From assembly GCA_028710605.1 (NCBI GenBank), contig JAQTTU010000001.1:310001-374000 (forward strand): a stretch of 64,000 bases of DNA. Direction: 5' to 3'. The DNA is from Sideroxydans sp. (GTDB lineage Bacteria > Pseudomonadota > Gammaproteobacteria > Burkholderiales > Gallionellaceae). This document shows, one piece after another, positions 8,656 through 16,042 of this stretch; the stretch's first letter is position 1; each line of letters opens with the position of its first letter. The translations under genes were made by a program, and so were the position numbers. The notes beneath the pieces are model-generated. The model saw only the letters and a program-made list of their open reading frames with translations. It was not told the DNA's origin and searched no databases.

Positions 8656-9869
8656 TTTTCTCCGCTAACATTCAGTTCAACGCCACGAACAAGAATGATG
8701 GTCACCCGCCGCATTGCATCAATTTCAATCACAGGAAACATTTCTTTGGCCATTTCCAAATAAAACTGTGACAAGGACTTTGCGGTTTCGGTCAAACCAT
8801 TAGCCGTCGCAGTGGTTGCGACTGAGTTCAAGCTTGGGGTCTGAACTTGGGTTGATGCGCCAGGATTTACATTGAGTTGAGGCACGGCGACCGGAGCCAG
8901 CGCCTGCCCGATCCCTGACAAAATTCCAGCGGCAAAAGTCTTCGCCAATAGCTGTCCTTGTTTTGTAACCAAACGACCGCGTATGCCAACTTTCCCGTCT
9001 TCACCAACAACGTAACCTTCCAACTTTGACTCAATGACAGAGCCATCGTTTTTGATGCAGGAAATGCTCACTGTTTGCAACTGAGCACGCTCGGTTGAAA
9101 GCACGCCGAACCCAGTCACAATCGTAAAACACTCACGAATGTCATAACGATAGCGACTCGGCAAAATGGCATCGGTGTCCAAGCGAATCAATGCCGGAAC
9201 AGGATTCGACTTGGTTACCCCCGAAGTCGGAGCGTCCATACCATTCAGCATAATGCCTTCAAAATTAGATCCTGCTGGCAAGTAAATAGGAGGTTGTTTA
9301 TCACCTTCAGCAGTTTTTTCTTCTTGCTTGTTTGCCCCCCCAATAATGCGAATTGGAGGGTGCTCTGATCTAGCCTCATGTGACTGCGAAGAGGATCCAC
9401 TGGTTGGGTCAGAATCATCTGGAGGCGGAAGCTGATCGTCCGGCGATGGGGGTGTCTGCAGAGCTGAAGAGGGGAGTGATTTTTGCGCTTTTATCGTATC
9501 TAGTTCGACCCGCATGTCACGAACTTCTCGTGTCACATCCGCAGTCAACGGATCCGGTTGCTGCTTTTGTTTATTGAACTCTGAAATTGCCGTTTCAAGA
9601 CGCTGGCGCGCAAACTTTTCTTCTTCCTGCCCTTGTCGCAAAGATTCCAGTTTTGCAGCAAGTTGCTCCACACTGACATCCTTGTCCATTGGAACAGAAA
9701 AATTACTCAACCCCTTTCCCGTGGTATTTTTTTCTTCTGCTGGGGCGGGACTTCCAAAATTCAGCGTACCTAGCACGAGGATGAAAGCGGCGCTGCCCCC
9801 CGCAATCATCATCCGACGATTAGGTGTCAGCGCGCGCCATTTTTCAAGCAACTGTTCTTTATTTATCAT
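8652..9869 (-). CDS. traB: TraB, VirB10-like core complex protein
   Basis: About 405 residues: a short cytoplasmic N-terminus, one membrane span (residues 20-38), a coiled-coil region with many Glu/Gln/Lys (about 65-115), a proline-rich linker (DDQLPPPDDSD), then the conserved beta domain from LPAGSNFEGIMLNGMDAP onward. That is the TraB/TrbI (VirB10) architecture. It links inner- and outer-membrane parts of the transfer channel. Start choice is uncertain: ATG 9869 follows the traK stop by 4 bp, and ATG 9884 lies inside traK; neither has a strong ribosome site. Confidence 0.92.
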   Translation of the reverse strand: MINKEQLLEKWRALTPNRRMMIAGGSAAFILVLGTLNFGSPAPAEEKNTTGKGLSNFSVPMDKDVSVEQLAAKLESLRQGQEEEKFARQRLETAISEFNKQKQQPDPLTADVTREVRDMRVELDTIKAQKSLPSSALQTPPSPDDQLPPPDDSDPTSGSSSQSHEARSEHPPIRIIGGANKQEEKTAEGDKQPPIYLPAGSNFEGIMLNGMDAPTSGVTKSNPVPALIRLDTDAILPSRYRYDIRECFTIVTGFGVLSTERAQLQTVSISCIKNDGSVIESKLEGYVVGEDGKVGIRGRLVTKQGQLLAKTFAAGILSGIGQALAPVAVPQLNVNPGASTQVQTPSLNSVATTATANGLTETAKSLSQFYLEMAKEMFPVIEIDAMRRVTIILVRGVELNVSGEK

Positions 9870-9873
9870 GTTG

Positions 9874-10716
9874 CTAATTCCCATCCAGAGCGGACTTGTC
9901 GGCTACAACATAGACATCTGTCGTGTCGCCTGAACGCAAGGTTAGGTTTGGGTAAATTGCAACTGCACGTACTCCCTTTCTGTAAAACGATGTTTCAGAA
10001 AGCTCAACTGTTTCTTTGCTGTTATTCAAGATCGTGTAGCGGTATATATCCATCCATGACCCCGAATAGCGTGATTTGGGTGTTATGGATAACTCGCCAT
10101 TGATTGCAACAGCATTGGGCATACGCCCTTCCGAAAAACCGTCAGGGACTTTCCCAAGAGCAACCCGACGCAAAAGGTCAACAAGCTGCTGTGTATAGCT
10201 CTCTGTTTTTTGCTGACGCACAACAGTGGTTGTATCAGCTTGAAGAACAATAGTTTGAGCTGGAATATCTTTGGGGATTAAGGTTAAAGAAATTACCTGA
10301 TCACCAGGCTCACTTCCAGTTACATAAATTGCAAAAGGATCTGTGGTTTTAGGGCTAACAAAGATGCTTGAACCATCCTGCTTGATGTCCACATTCGAAC
10401 TATCAATTACCCGGGGAGCCGAGAATGGGGTTGAAATCCGATTGGTAAACACCTTCGACAGCAGAACCACACGCGTGCCATCGTTACCCACGGGGACAAC
10501 GGTGAGCGGTAGCGCGTTGCGCGTATCCAGTGTGTAAGCTGCAACGCCAGGCAGCTTCCTGCGCTTCTTCGCCGGGGCGGCGGGCGGAGTCTGCTGTACA
10601 ACAGCAAGACTACTCGATTGAACATCGCTTGCCGCTTGCGAAGAAAGATTCTGCTCGGCAAACGACGGCCAAGAAATTGCCGTAAATAATAGCGATAAAA
10701 TGAGTTCACGTTTCAT
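9874..10716 (-). CDS. traK: TraK, secretin-like (VirB9) core complex protein
   Basis: Product of 280 residues with signal peptide (cut after SFA, about residue 20) and a Ser/Pro-rich linker. The family blocks TRVVLLSKVFTNRISTPFSAPRVID (about residues 80-105, split here as TRVVLLSKVFTNRI and STPFSAPRVID) and a C-terminal VRAVAIYPNLTLRSGDTT match F-type TraK. TraK forms the outer-membrane ring with TraV and contacts TraB. The start overlaps the traE stop by 4 bp, in the standard order L-E-K-B-V. Confidence 0.9.
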   Translation of the reverse strand: MKRELILSLLFTAISWPSFAEQNLSSQAASDVQSSSLAVVQQTPPAAPAKKRRKLPGVAAYTLDTRNALPLTVVPVGNDGTRVVLLSKVFTNRISTPFSAPRVIDSSNVDIKQDGSSIFVSPKTTDPFAIYVTGSEPGDQVISLTLIPKDIPAQTIVLQADTTTVVRQQKTESYTQQLVDLLRRVALGKVPDGFSEGRMPNAVAINGELSITPKSRYSGSWMDIYRYTILNNSKETVELSETSFYRKGVRAVAIYPNLTLRSGDTTDVYVVADKSALDGN

Positions 10717-11339
10717 TTTGGTGAGCTATCCTTTTCTGTAACTGGGGTGACAGTGTGAGATGTTGTCCAAGCCTTGTTGTGAGGGGTGTCGGCGTAGTTA
10801 TCAAACGAATAAATCATAGGCATACCACCCTCGATTTTGATTACCATCTCGTATGTCATCGCACGTTTGTCTGTTCCGGCAGCTGTTGTTGATTCCATAA
10901 TTCCGGTCACAAAGGCTTTCGACGTATCTGCCTCATACTCAACCGAACTTGGCAGATATCGCGTTGAATTGGCTAGTTCTCGAAATTGCCGTGTTATCCC
11001 AACGGCAAGCATTTTTTTTCTCAAGTCTGAATAGATCGAGGGGTGTACGAACTGCGACATCGAATCAACAACGAAAGGAACATTTTCAGGAGTGAGATCA
11101 CCAACAAGTTGCGCCACACTTAATGCAAAAGCCTTAATGTAATTCTCATCAGCACTACTCCAACCAAGCACCATCCGTTTATCAACTACCACCGGCGTTA
11201 AAACAATTCGCTCGTGCTTTGTTTGTGAATACACCACTGCTGAAAGTGCGATCACTGACAAGATCAGTGCAACGATGGCCAAGACCAGATTTGTTCGTGT
11301 TGCGTTTTCCCAAGTAGATTGTTGCCAGAAGAATTTCAT
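10713..11339 (-). CDS. traE: TraE, VirB8-like inner-membrane protein
   Basis: Product of 208 residues with a short cytoplasmic start, one membrane span at about residues 19-38 and a periplasmic domain. The start (KFFWQQSTWENATRTNL) and the segment HPSIYSDLRKKM with an AVGITRQF tail are characteristic of TraE. It acts as a nucleation protein of the transfer channel at the inner membrane. Both ends overlap neighbours by 4 bp, indicating coupled translation. Confidence 0.9.
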   Translation of the reverse strand: MKFFWQQSTWENATRTNLVLAIVALILSVIALSAVVYSQTKHERIVLTPVVVDKRMVLGWSSADENYIKAFALSVAQLVGDLTPENVPFVVDSMSQFVHPSIYSDLRKKMLAVGITRQFRELANSTRYLPSSVEYEADTSKAFVTGIMESTTAAGTDKRAMTYEMVIKIEGGMPMIYSFDNYADTPHNKAWTTSHTVTPVTEKDSSPK

Positions 11340-11620
11340 ATAAATAATTCCTTTTCGAGTAAATCAGGGAATTCTTTATTGAGCGAAAACAGCCCGGTGC
11401 CACATGCAGCGTGAATGGCGGCACCATTCAAACTGTTGTTTTTCATTTTCTTGATTAGCGACACGGCAAATGCGACAACAATTAAACTGGTTACAACCCA
11501 GTGGATCATGATGCCTATACCTACAATGCCAATGCCAGCGCCAAACTCATCCATTTCCCAGAATAGAATCTGCGCTTGAGAATCAACGTGCTCCGGCATT
11601 TCAATGGTCATTGATGACAT
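11336..11620 (-). CDS. traL: TraL, small inner-membrane pilus assembly protein
   Basis: Product of 94 residues, the usual TraL size. The N-terminal part (ILFWEMDEFGAGIGIVGIG) is conserved across TraL proteins and is followed by one or two membrane spans at about 25-55. It belongs to the VirB3 group and works at the base of the pilus with TraC. The 5' end overlaps the OmpA-like gene by 20 bp. Confidence 0.9.
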   Translation of the reverse strand: MSSMTIEMPEHVDSQAQILFWEMDEFGAGIGIVGIGIMIHWVVTSLIVVAFAVSLIKKMKNNSLNGAAIHAACGTGLFSLNKEFPDLLEKELFI

Positions 11621-12368
11621 GGTCTTCGCCCTTAATTGTTGCTCTTCGATTTAGTGCCCTACCCTCGCTTGTTTGGTTATCCGCAATCGGGAATTGCTTG
11701 CCATTGCCGACCACTTGAATTTGATTGGATGCCACACCATGAGCGGCTAAGAGTTCTTTCACTCGCTCCGCCCGCCGCATCGATAATGCGAGGTTGAATT
11801 CATCTGTACCGACAGCATCGGTATGACCAATTACGACAACGGGTAATTTTTCGGCAGATGCCACAGCTGCCATTTGATTCAAAACAGATTGGTCTTTAGG
11901 TTCGGAAGAACCGGTATCAAATTGAATGATCGCTCCGCGCATTAACTGCCCGCGCATGCGCGCGGCTTCAATACGTTTCAAATCGCATTGAGAATTTGGC
12001 AAGCAATCCAACTCTGCGATTTCCTGCTCTGAGTAATAATCATTCGGGTTGAGATATTCATCCAACTCACCAGTCAGATCGTCAGCAGCCTGGCCACCGA
12101 TATAAATGAAAACCGTATCGGACTCGTGTACATGCACATGCTTACAACTATCAATAAATTGGCTAGCGCCACCCTGCTCGATGTACATGCGGCCACCAGC
12201 GAGCTTGTCGCTGGATGATCGTTCACAAAACTTTCCAATTGAATGATCTGCCTTTATCGGCGGGGCAATGCTGACCGCTTTGCTTGATTTATTTGCACAT
12301 CCAGAAAATATGAGTGCGCCAGCAATGGCGCACAACAGCAACTTGAATTTTTTCTGACTTGAATACAT
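11601..12368 (-). CDS. OmpA-family peptidoglycan-binding lipoprotein, first gene of transfer operon
   Basis: Product of 255 residues with a lipobox (IFSGC, Cys about 24), an unassigned middle domain (about 30-135) and an OmpA C-terminal domain (about 145-245: IIQFDTGSSEP, then VVIGHTDAVGT and the NRRATI ending). The OmpA domain binds peptidoglycan, so this lipoprotein probably ties the transfer machine or the outer membrane to the cell wall. It is the first gene of the long transfer operon. The shared operator motif lies 22 nt upstream at 12391-12413. Confidence 0.8.
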   Translation of the reverse strand: MYSSQKKFKLLLCAIAGALIFSGCANKSSKAVSIAPPIKADHSIGKFCERSSSDKLAGGRMYIEQGGASQFIDSCKHVHVHESDTVFIYIGGQAADDLTGELDEYLNPNDYYSEQEIAELDCLPNSQCDLKRIEAARMRGQLMRGAIIQFDTGSSEPKDQSVLNQMAAVASAEKLPVVVIGHTDAVGTDEFNLALSMRRAERVKELLAAHGVASNQIQVVGNGKQFPIADNQTSEGRALNRRATIKGEDHVINDH

Positions 12369-12390
12369 ACGCGCAGAATATCATCGCATC

Positions 12391-12413
12391 AATACCGTTG
12401 CAAGTATATATAA
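12391..12413 (-). promoter_or_regulatory. Operator-like motif O1, transfer operon 1
   Basis: One of 12 gap-free copies of TTATAnATA, two free bases, YGCAAY, then GnAT. This copy reads TTATATATAC, TTGCAAC, GGTATT on the minus strand and ends 22 nt before the OmpA-like lipoprotein start. The inner ATAC-N8-GTAT arms are palindromic. Confidence 0.7.
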
Positions 12414-12758
12414 GTATTCGCTGAATTTCATGAAGCGCGTTTTACGCAGCTTGTATTTTCTTTGGAAGATCATCTTCATCTGCGCTCGTGGAAATTGATT
12501 CTATCCACCTCCTCGCGCTGCTCTGCACTATTTACAACGCCGCTCTATCCCCCTCCCTTTTTGCAAGACTGCTTTTAAACTCTTTGAGTACGCAGAAGCC
12601 GCGTGCCGCCTGCCCGTGAGGGTGGCGGGGTTTCGCGCGGCGCTTGTTCACCAGCACATGCACCCGAAGTCTGCGCGTTTTTTGCGCAGATCGCGCCGTT
12701 GTCCGGCGCGAGGTAATGTGCTGGTGCTTTGCTTGTTCCGCTGCCTCCTGATACCAAA

Positions 12759-12940
12759 GCCGCACATGCGGCTTTTCCTTTTTGGGAGGGGGAGCCACCG
12801 AAGGTGGGGGAACCCGAAGGGTGCCCCGCGCTTCGCGCGCAATGATTCAAGCCGCACATGCGGCTTGTCCTTATTCGGGAGGGGGAGCCGCCGAAGGTGG
12901 GGGAACCCCGAAGGGGTGCCCCGCGCTTTTCGCGCGTTTT
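12759..12940. repeat. Two tandem copies of a 92-bp GC-rich repeat
   Basis: Copy 1 spans 12759-12850 and copy 2 spans 12851-12940. Each begins with the perfect hairpin GCCGCACATGCGGC and continues with GGGAGGGGGAGCC, a GAAGGTGGGGGAACCC block, GTGCCCCGCGC and a CGCGCG end. The copies differ by a few substitutions and indels. They flank the iteron origin on the transfer-operon side. Confidence 0.8.
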
Positions 12941-12955
12941 TAACGATTAAAAAAA

Positions 12956-12980
12956 GACTAGATAAAAGACTAAAAGACTA
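12956..12980. repeat. Three short GACTA direct repeats
   Basis: GACTA occurs at 12956, 12968 and 12976 in an A-rich context, just left of the first iteron. They may be a protein-binding cluster belonging to the origin; that is inference. Confidence 0.4.
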
Positions 12981-13037
12981 GGGCGGAAAAATCTCGCAAA
13001 TATTCGCGCAAATTCATACAGTTGCAAAATCCACCTG

Positions 13038-13455
13038 CGACCTATACCTACCGATGGAGAGCGACCCGCGACCTATACCTACCGAGAAAACCGCGACCTG
13101 CGACCTATACCTACCTAGAAAAAATTTAATTTGCTTAAATTTTAGGCTGGAATTTATGACCCGCGACCTATACCTACCGAGAAAACCGCGACCCGCGACC
13201 TATACCTACCGAGAAAACCGCGACCCGCGACCTATACCTACCGACACATGCGACCTATACCTACCGAAATATGAGGTGACCCGCGACCTATACCTACCGA
13301 AGAAATGATGATGTGGATAATTATTCCTGTTGGAATTGGTGTCTCACTATTCCGAAATTTACATGGTTCGAATTTGTAAAATATTTTTCGAAAACAGGGT
13401 TCGTCCCACCCCTTATATCTACAGCAAATTGAGCAACCCGCGACCTATACCTACC
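13038..13455 (+). repeat. oriV: Replication origin: nine iterons with DnaA box
   Basis: The 15-mer CGACCTATACCTACC occurs at 13038, 13069, 13101, 13164, 13196, 13228, 13251, 13284 and 13441, all in the same orientation. Most spacings are 31-33 bp (three helical turns), one gap is 63 bp (a missing unit) and one is 23 bp. A perfect DnaA box (TGTGGATAA) lies at 13312-13320, followed by AT-rich DNA up to about 13400. The last iteron touches the rep stop codon. This is the classic arrangement of an iteron-controlled plasmid origin. Confidence 0.92.
13312..13320 (-). promoter_or_regulatory. DnaA box
   Basis: TGTGGATAA is the exact complement of the consensus TTATCCACA. It lies between the main iteron array and an AT-rich stretch, as expected for DnaA-assisted opening at oriV. 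Confidence 0.8.
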
Positions 13456-14585
13456 TACAATTTTTCTTCCAATCGTTTGTTGGCCGCCTTTACCTCGGCT
13501 ACAAATTCGTTTGAAGGGACGAGCGTATAAACAACATCCAAAACCTTACCGCGCAGACCCGCCTCTATGCGCCGTCCAAGCTCGGCCAGGACTCCATGCT
13601 CTACCAATTCATTTATTGCGATATCGCAAGCTCCATGTGCATCCCTTGGGCGCGAATAACTGTCAAGCATGGCACTATCACGCTTGACAGTTGAGAAGCG
13701 GATCTCGAATGTTTTGAACCTGCTGGCAAAGGTATATTTCAGAATGAGTTGTTTGTGCAGCCACCGCGCTAATTGTGTGGTGTGGCTCATCAGCTGATGA
13801 TAGTTGAACTGCCTGTATGAAAGACTATCCATGCATTCTGTGACGAGCGGATGGAATTGAGCCATCCATTTTTTGTCTGCGTCGATCTTCATGTCTTTGC
13901 GAGTAACACCGATCAGGGCGGTCAGGTAGTTACTTTTCCCAAATGACAGATCTACTGATGTGGGCGAATTAGCAGTTATTTTGATGTTGCTGCCTGACAA
14001 TATATCCAAGCTTAATTTGATTTCATCAAATGAACGTGAGTGCCCTCGTTGCCTCAGTTCTTCTCGAAGTTGGTAGAGGCTAAAAACAACACCGCTTCTA
14101 GCAGTAGGCCTTTTGTTTATCAAAAATCCTTGCTCCTGATCAACTGCCAATTTTCTCAGTGCTTCTTCTACCAACTCTTCGTTTGAACTTGGATAATAGG
14201 CCGTCGTGACCAGTTTCCCGTCCCTTGATCTTTTTGATTTTCCTTTCTCATCCCTTTCCTCAATTTGAGTCGCCTGAATAGATGCGCTGAACTTTGTCCC
14301 TCTGTACTCAAAATCAAGTTGAAGTAACGGAAGATTGCCATGCTCATCGCGCATCTTGGTCATCGCTTGACGCGAAATTGAGTAACGCGGAACAGCATCC
14401 CAAAGCTCAATTGAATTCGACAGCCGTTGTCGCTCATTATCCGTATTGCAAAGAAAGTTTTGAAATAAGCAAAGTTGGGGATCTTTAAAATCCTTTGCGA
14501 CCGGCAATCTTGCAACCATTTTTGTGCGACTGATGCGACTTTCTTCTGATGGTGATTCATTCGCGCCCATACTTATCGGTCCCAT
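13455..14585 (-). CDS. Plasmid replication initiator protein (iteron-binding Rep)
   Basis: Product of 376 residues. The central and C-terminal parts read like the winged-helix Rep initiators, e.g. LYQLREELRQRGHSRSFDEI near residues 165-185, and LARWLHKQLILKYTFAS near 270-290. The gene ends exactly at an iteron array. ATG 14585 is the first start; ATG 14570 is an alternative with GGGA upstream. I cannot name the incompatibility group. An operator-like motif 27 nt upstream suggests the gene is under the plasmid-wide regulator. Rep would bind the iterons and, at high concentration, limit copy number by handcuffing, as known for this class. Confidence 0.8.
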   Translation of the reverse strand: MGPISMGANESPSEESRISRTKMVARLPVAKDFKDPQLCLFQNFLCNTDNERQRLSNSIELWDAVPRYSISRQAMTKMRDEHGNLPLLQLDFEYRGTKFSASIQATQIEERDEKGKSKRSRDGKLVTTAYYPSSNEELVEEALRKLAVDQEQGFLINKRPTARSGVVFSLYQLREELRQRGHSRSFDEIKLSLDILSGSNIKITANSPTSVDLSFGKSNYLTALIGVTRKDMKIDADKKWMAQFHPLVTECMDSLSYRQFNYHQLMSHTTQLARWLHKQLILKYTFASRFKTFEIRFSTVKRDSAMLDSYSRPRDAHGACDIAINELVEHGVLAELGRRIEAGLRGKVLDVVYTLVPSNEFVAEVKAANKRLEEKL

Positions 14586-14612
14586 GCAATTAACTTACAC
14601 AACCTTGATTAT

Positions 14613-14635
14613 TATCCTGTTGCGCTTATTTGTAA
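14613..14635 (-). promoter_or_regulatory. Operator-like motif O2, rep
   Basis: Reads TTACAAATAAG, CGCAAC, AGGATA on the minus strand, with one mismatch to the 23-bp consensus. It ends 27 nt before the rep start. Confidence 0.6.
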
Positions 14636-14670
14636 ACGCCAAAACCAACTTTGCGTTCAAAGGCGTGCAA

Positions 14671-14994
14671 TCAGCAAAGCGTGTTCTCGATTTGTTGCGC
14701 AATATCCAGCCAGTGCTGGCGAAAGTCATCGCGCTGCGCGTCGCTGCAGATCGACTCGACAAGCATCCAGCTGGAGACCAGAAGGATGTCTGCCAGATGC
14801 TCAGGGCGATTGCCCATCGCTTTCGCCGTAATGGCAGTTAGCTCGCCGGCGTAAATCTGGCCAGCTCCCACCCCAGCAGCTCGTTCTATTTCGGCCAAGC
14901 CGATTTCAACGCAAACCAGGGGGCAATCTTTCAAAACTTTCAATAAGGAGGATGGACAAACAAGCGCTGTTGCACCTTGGGGATTCTTGAGCAT
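14671..14994 (-). CDS. Small protein, paralogue of the one at 39435-39737
   Basis: Product of 107 residues of unknown function. From CPLVCVEIGLAEIERAAG to the end it is clearly homologous to the 100-residue protein at 39435-39737, including NRPEHLADILLVS. I chose ATG 14994 because GGAG lies 7 nt upstream; the frame extends to 15114 without support. The predicted fold is all-helical, soluble and acidic. A 16-bp palindrome (CGGTTTGGTTAAACCG) lies at 15010-15025, right in the promoter region, so the gene may be controlled separately from its paralogue. Confidence 0.7.
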   Translation of the reverse strand: MLKNPQGATALVCPSSLLKVLKDCPLVCVEIGLAEIERAAGVGAGQIYAGELTAITAKAMGNRPEHLADILLVSSWMLVESICSDAQRDDFRQHWLDIAQQIENTLC

Positions 14995-15009
14995 GGCGAG
15001 ACTCCTATT

Positions 15010-15025
15010 CGGTTTGGTTAAACCG
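15010..15025. promoter_or_regulatory. Palindrome resembling a KorA operator
   Basis: CGGTTTGGTTAAACCG has 6-bp perfect arms. Its inner 12 bp, GTTTGGTTAAAC, differs from the IncP KorA operator GTTTAGCTAAAC at two central positions. It lies 15 nt upstream of the 14994 start codon and so could be a repressor site. Confidence 0.5.
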
Positions 15026-15376
15026 ACCTCGCTCACGATCAAATGAAGGAGGACGGCAATGCGAGGGTTGATCGACCGGGAATAGGAACCGGCGTGGATT
15101 GCTCCACCCCTCACACGCCGCCCAAACTGGGTTGCCGTGTGACGGACGTAAAAATAGCCGCATTGCTGGCGGCCTGTCCGCCTATTACCCGAGCGATCAA
15201 ACTCGACTACCCATGTGGGGCAGCGAAAGAATGATATGCGTGGAGGGTTGTTGTGTCAATCAGCAGTAACGTCTATTTGCTTGTCGTTGCTGGATTAACC
15301 TGCCCATTTCCGAAATGGATAATGGGTAATAGATAATATAAGTGAACTTCAAATATAGCAGCGGATGTGGAAGCGC
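15026..15376. other. Gene-free region with inverted repeats
   Basis: No gene is supported. It holds an inverted repeat TCACACG/CGTGTGA (15111-15117 and 15136-15142) and the palindrome CATTTCCGAAATG (15305-15317) followed by AATGGG. A similar ATTTCCGAAAT palindrome recurs at 46297-46307. A short start codon at 15060 with a good AGGAGG leads to only eight codons. Confidence 0.5.
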
Positions 15377-16042
15377 TTAACGCCTAGAAGTGATACCCAT
15401 ACCATCCGCGCACTGGGAAACCAGTCCGTTGGCCAATTGTGCGAATAAATTTGGATCGCCATTTGCGCTGTCAGGGGAGATCATCCACTTGCCACAAATG
15501 ACCAGTGATGGCGTGTTGGTTGGACGGTAATGCGCCTGCCTTTCGTAACGTGCGGAGCCAAGTTCAATCTCTGCCTTCCAGGCAGTCACAATGCTTTGGC
15601 GGCTCAGCCCTTGAGACAGTAGCGCGTCAAACCACCGATCACGGTTTGATCCCTGCTTTTCATCCTGAACCAGAGAATACGCTTCAGCTGCAAAGGCTTC
15701 TCGCTGCGCCGGTGTGCCTATTCGCTCCGCTACCCAAAACGTCTGCAGCCCCAACATTGTTTCGTTGGAAATGTCATGGCCATCACCAGGCTCTACGACA
15801 GGATAGAACTGAAATGAGATGCCTTTGGGCAGCGACTTTCCCCATGCAGAAAGTGACGTATGAAACATACGGCACGCCGGGCAGCCGAATCGGTAGAAGG
15901 CAATGACTGAAGTTTTATCCTTTTCGACATACGGCGTTACATCCTTGATCGGGTTCGGTACGGCAGGTGGCCGAACGTCAGCGACCGCGCTCTGAGAAAA
16001 AACAAGTACAGCCAAGGATGTCCAATTAAAAAGTGTTCGCAT
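15377..16042 (-). CDS. DsbA-like periplasmic thiol oxidoreductase
   Basis: Product of 221 residues with a signal peptide (cut after AVA, about residue 21). The active site FGCPACRMF lies at about residue 55 and the cis-proline loop TNTPSLVI at about 180. DsbA-type enzymes introduce disulfides into exported proteins. The plasmid encodes several cysteine-rich exported proteins (TraU, TraN and two relatives), which are probable clients. Start overlaps the end of the ATPase gene by 17 bp, so it belongs to the same operon. Confidence 0.82.
   Translation of the reverse strand: MRTLFNWTSLAVLVFSQSAVADVRPPAVPNPIKDVTPYVEKDKTSVIAFYRFGCPACRMFHTSLSAWGKSLPKGISFQFYPVVEPGDGHDISNETMLGLQTFWVAERIGTPAQREAFAAEAYSLVQDEKQGSNRDRWFDALLSQGLSRQSIVTAWKAEIELGSARYERQAHYRPTNTPSLVICGKWMISPDSANGDPNLFAQLANGLVSQCADGMGITSRR

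Larger units (their letters stand above)
12414..13037. other. Gene-free GC-rich repeat region beside the origin
   Basis: No gene is supported. The stretch contains a CTGCGC/GCGCAG hairpin near 12675-12693, a 92-bp direct repeat (12759-12940), a run of three GACTA boxes at 12956-12980 and an AT-rich end. Apparent frames here have repeat-derived composition and no ribosome sites. Confidence 0.6.

Noticed and set aside
12532..12981. Several overlapping frames in the GC-rich repeat region
   Set aside because: Composition follows the 92-bp repeat and hairpins; frames on both strands overlap and none has a ribosome site.
13054..13308. 84-codon frame across the iteron array
   Set aside because: Its protein is only the translated repeat (RDLYLP units); there is no ribosome site and oriV explains the sequence.
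13038..13310. Regular ~32-bp repeats as a CRISPR array
   Set aside because: The repeat is 15 bp, spacers are mostly near-identical (GAGAAAACCGCGACC-type), no cas genes are present, and a DnaA box and rep gene flank it.
15043..15234. 63-codon frame with a nearby AGGAGG
   Set aside because: The good ribosome site fits an ATG at 15060 that gives only eight codons; the longer frame starts before it and has no site.
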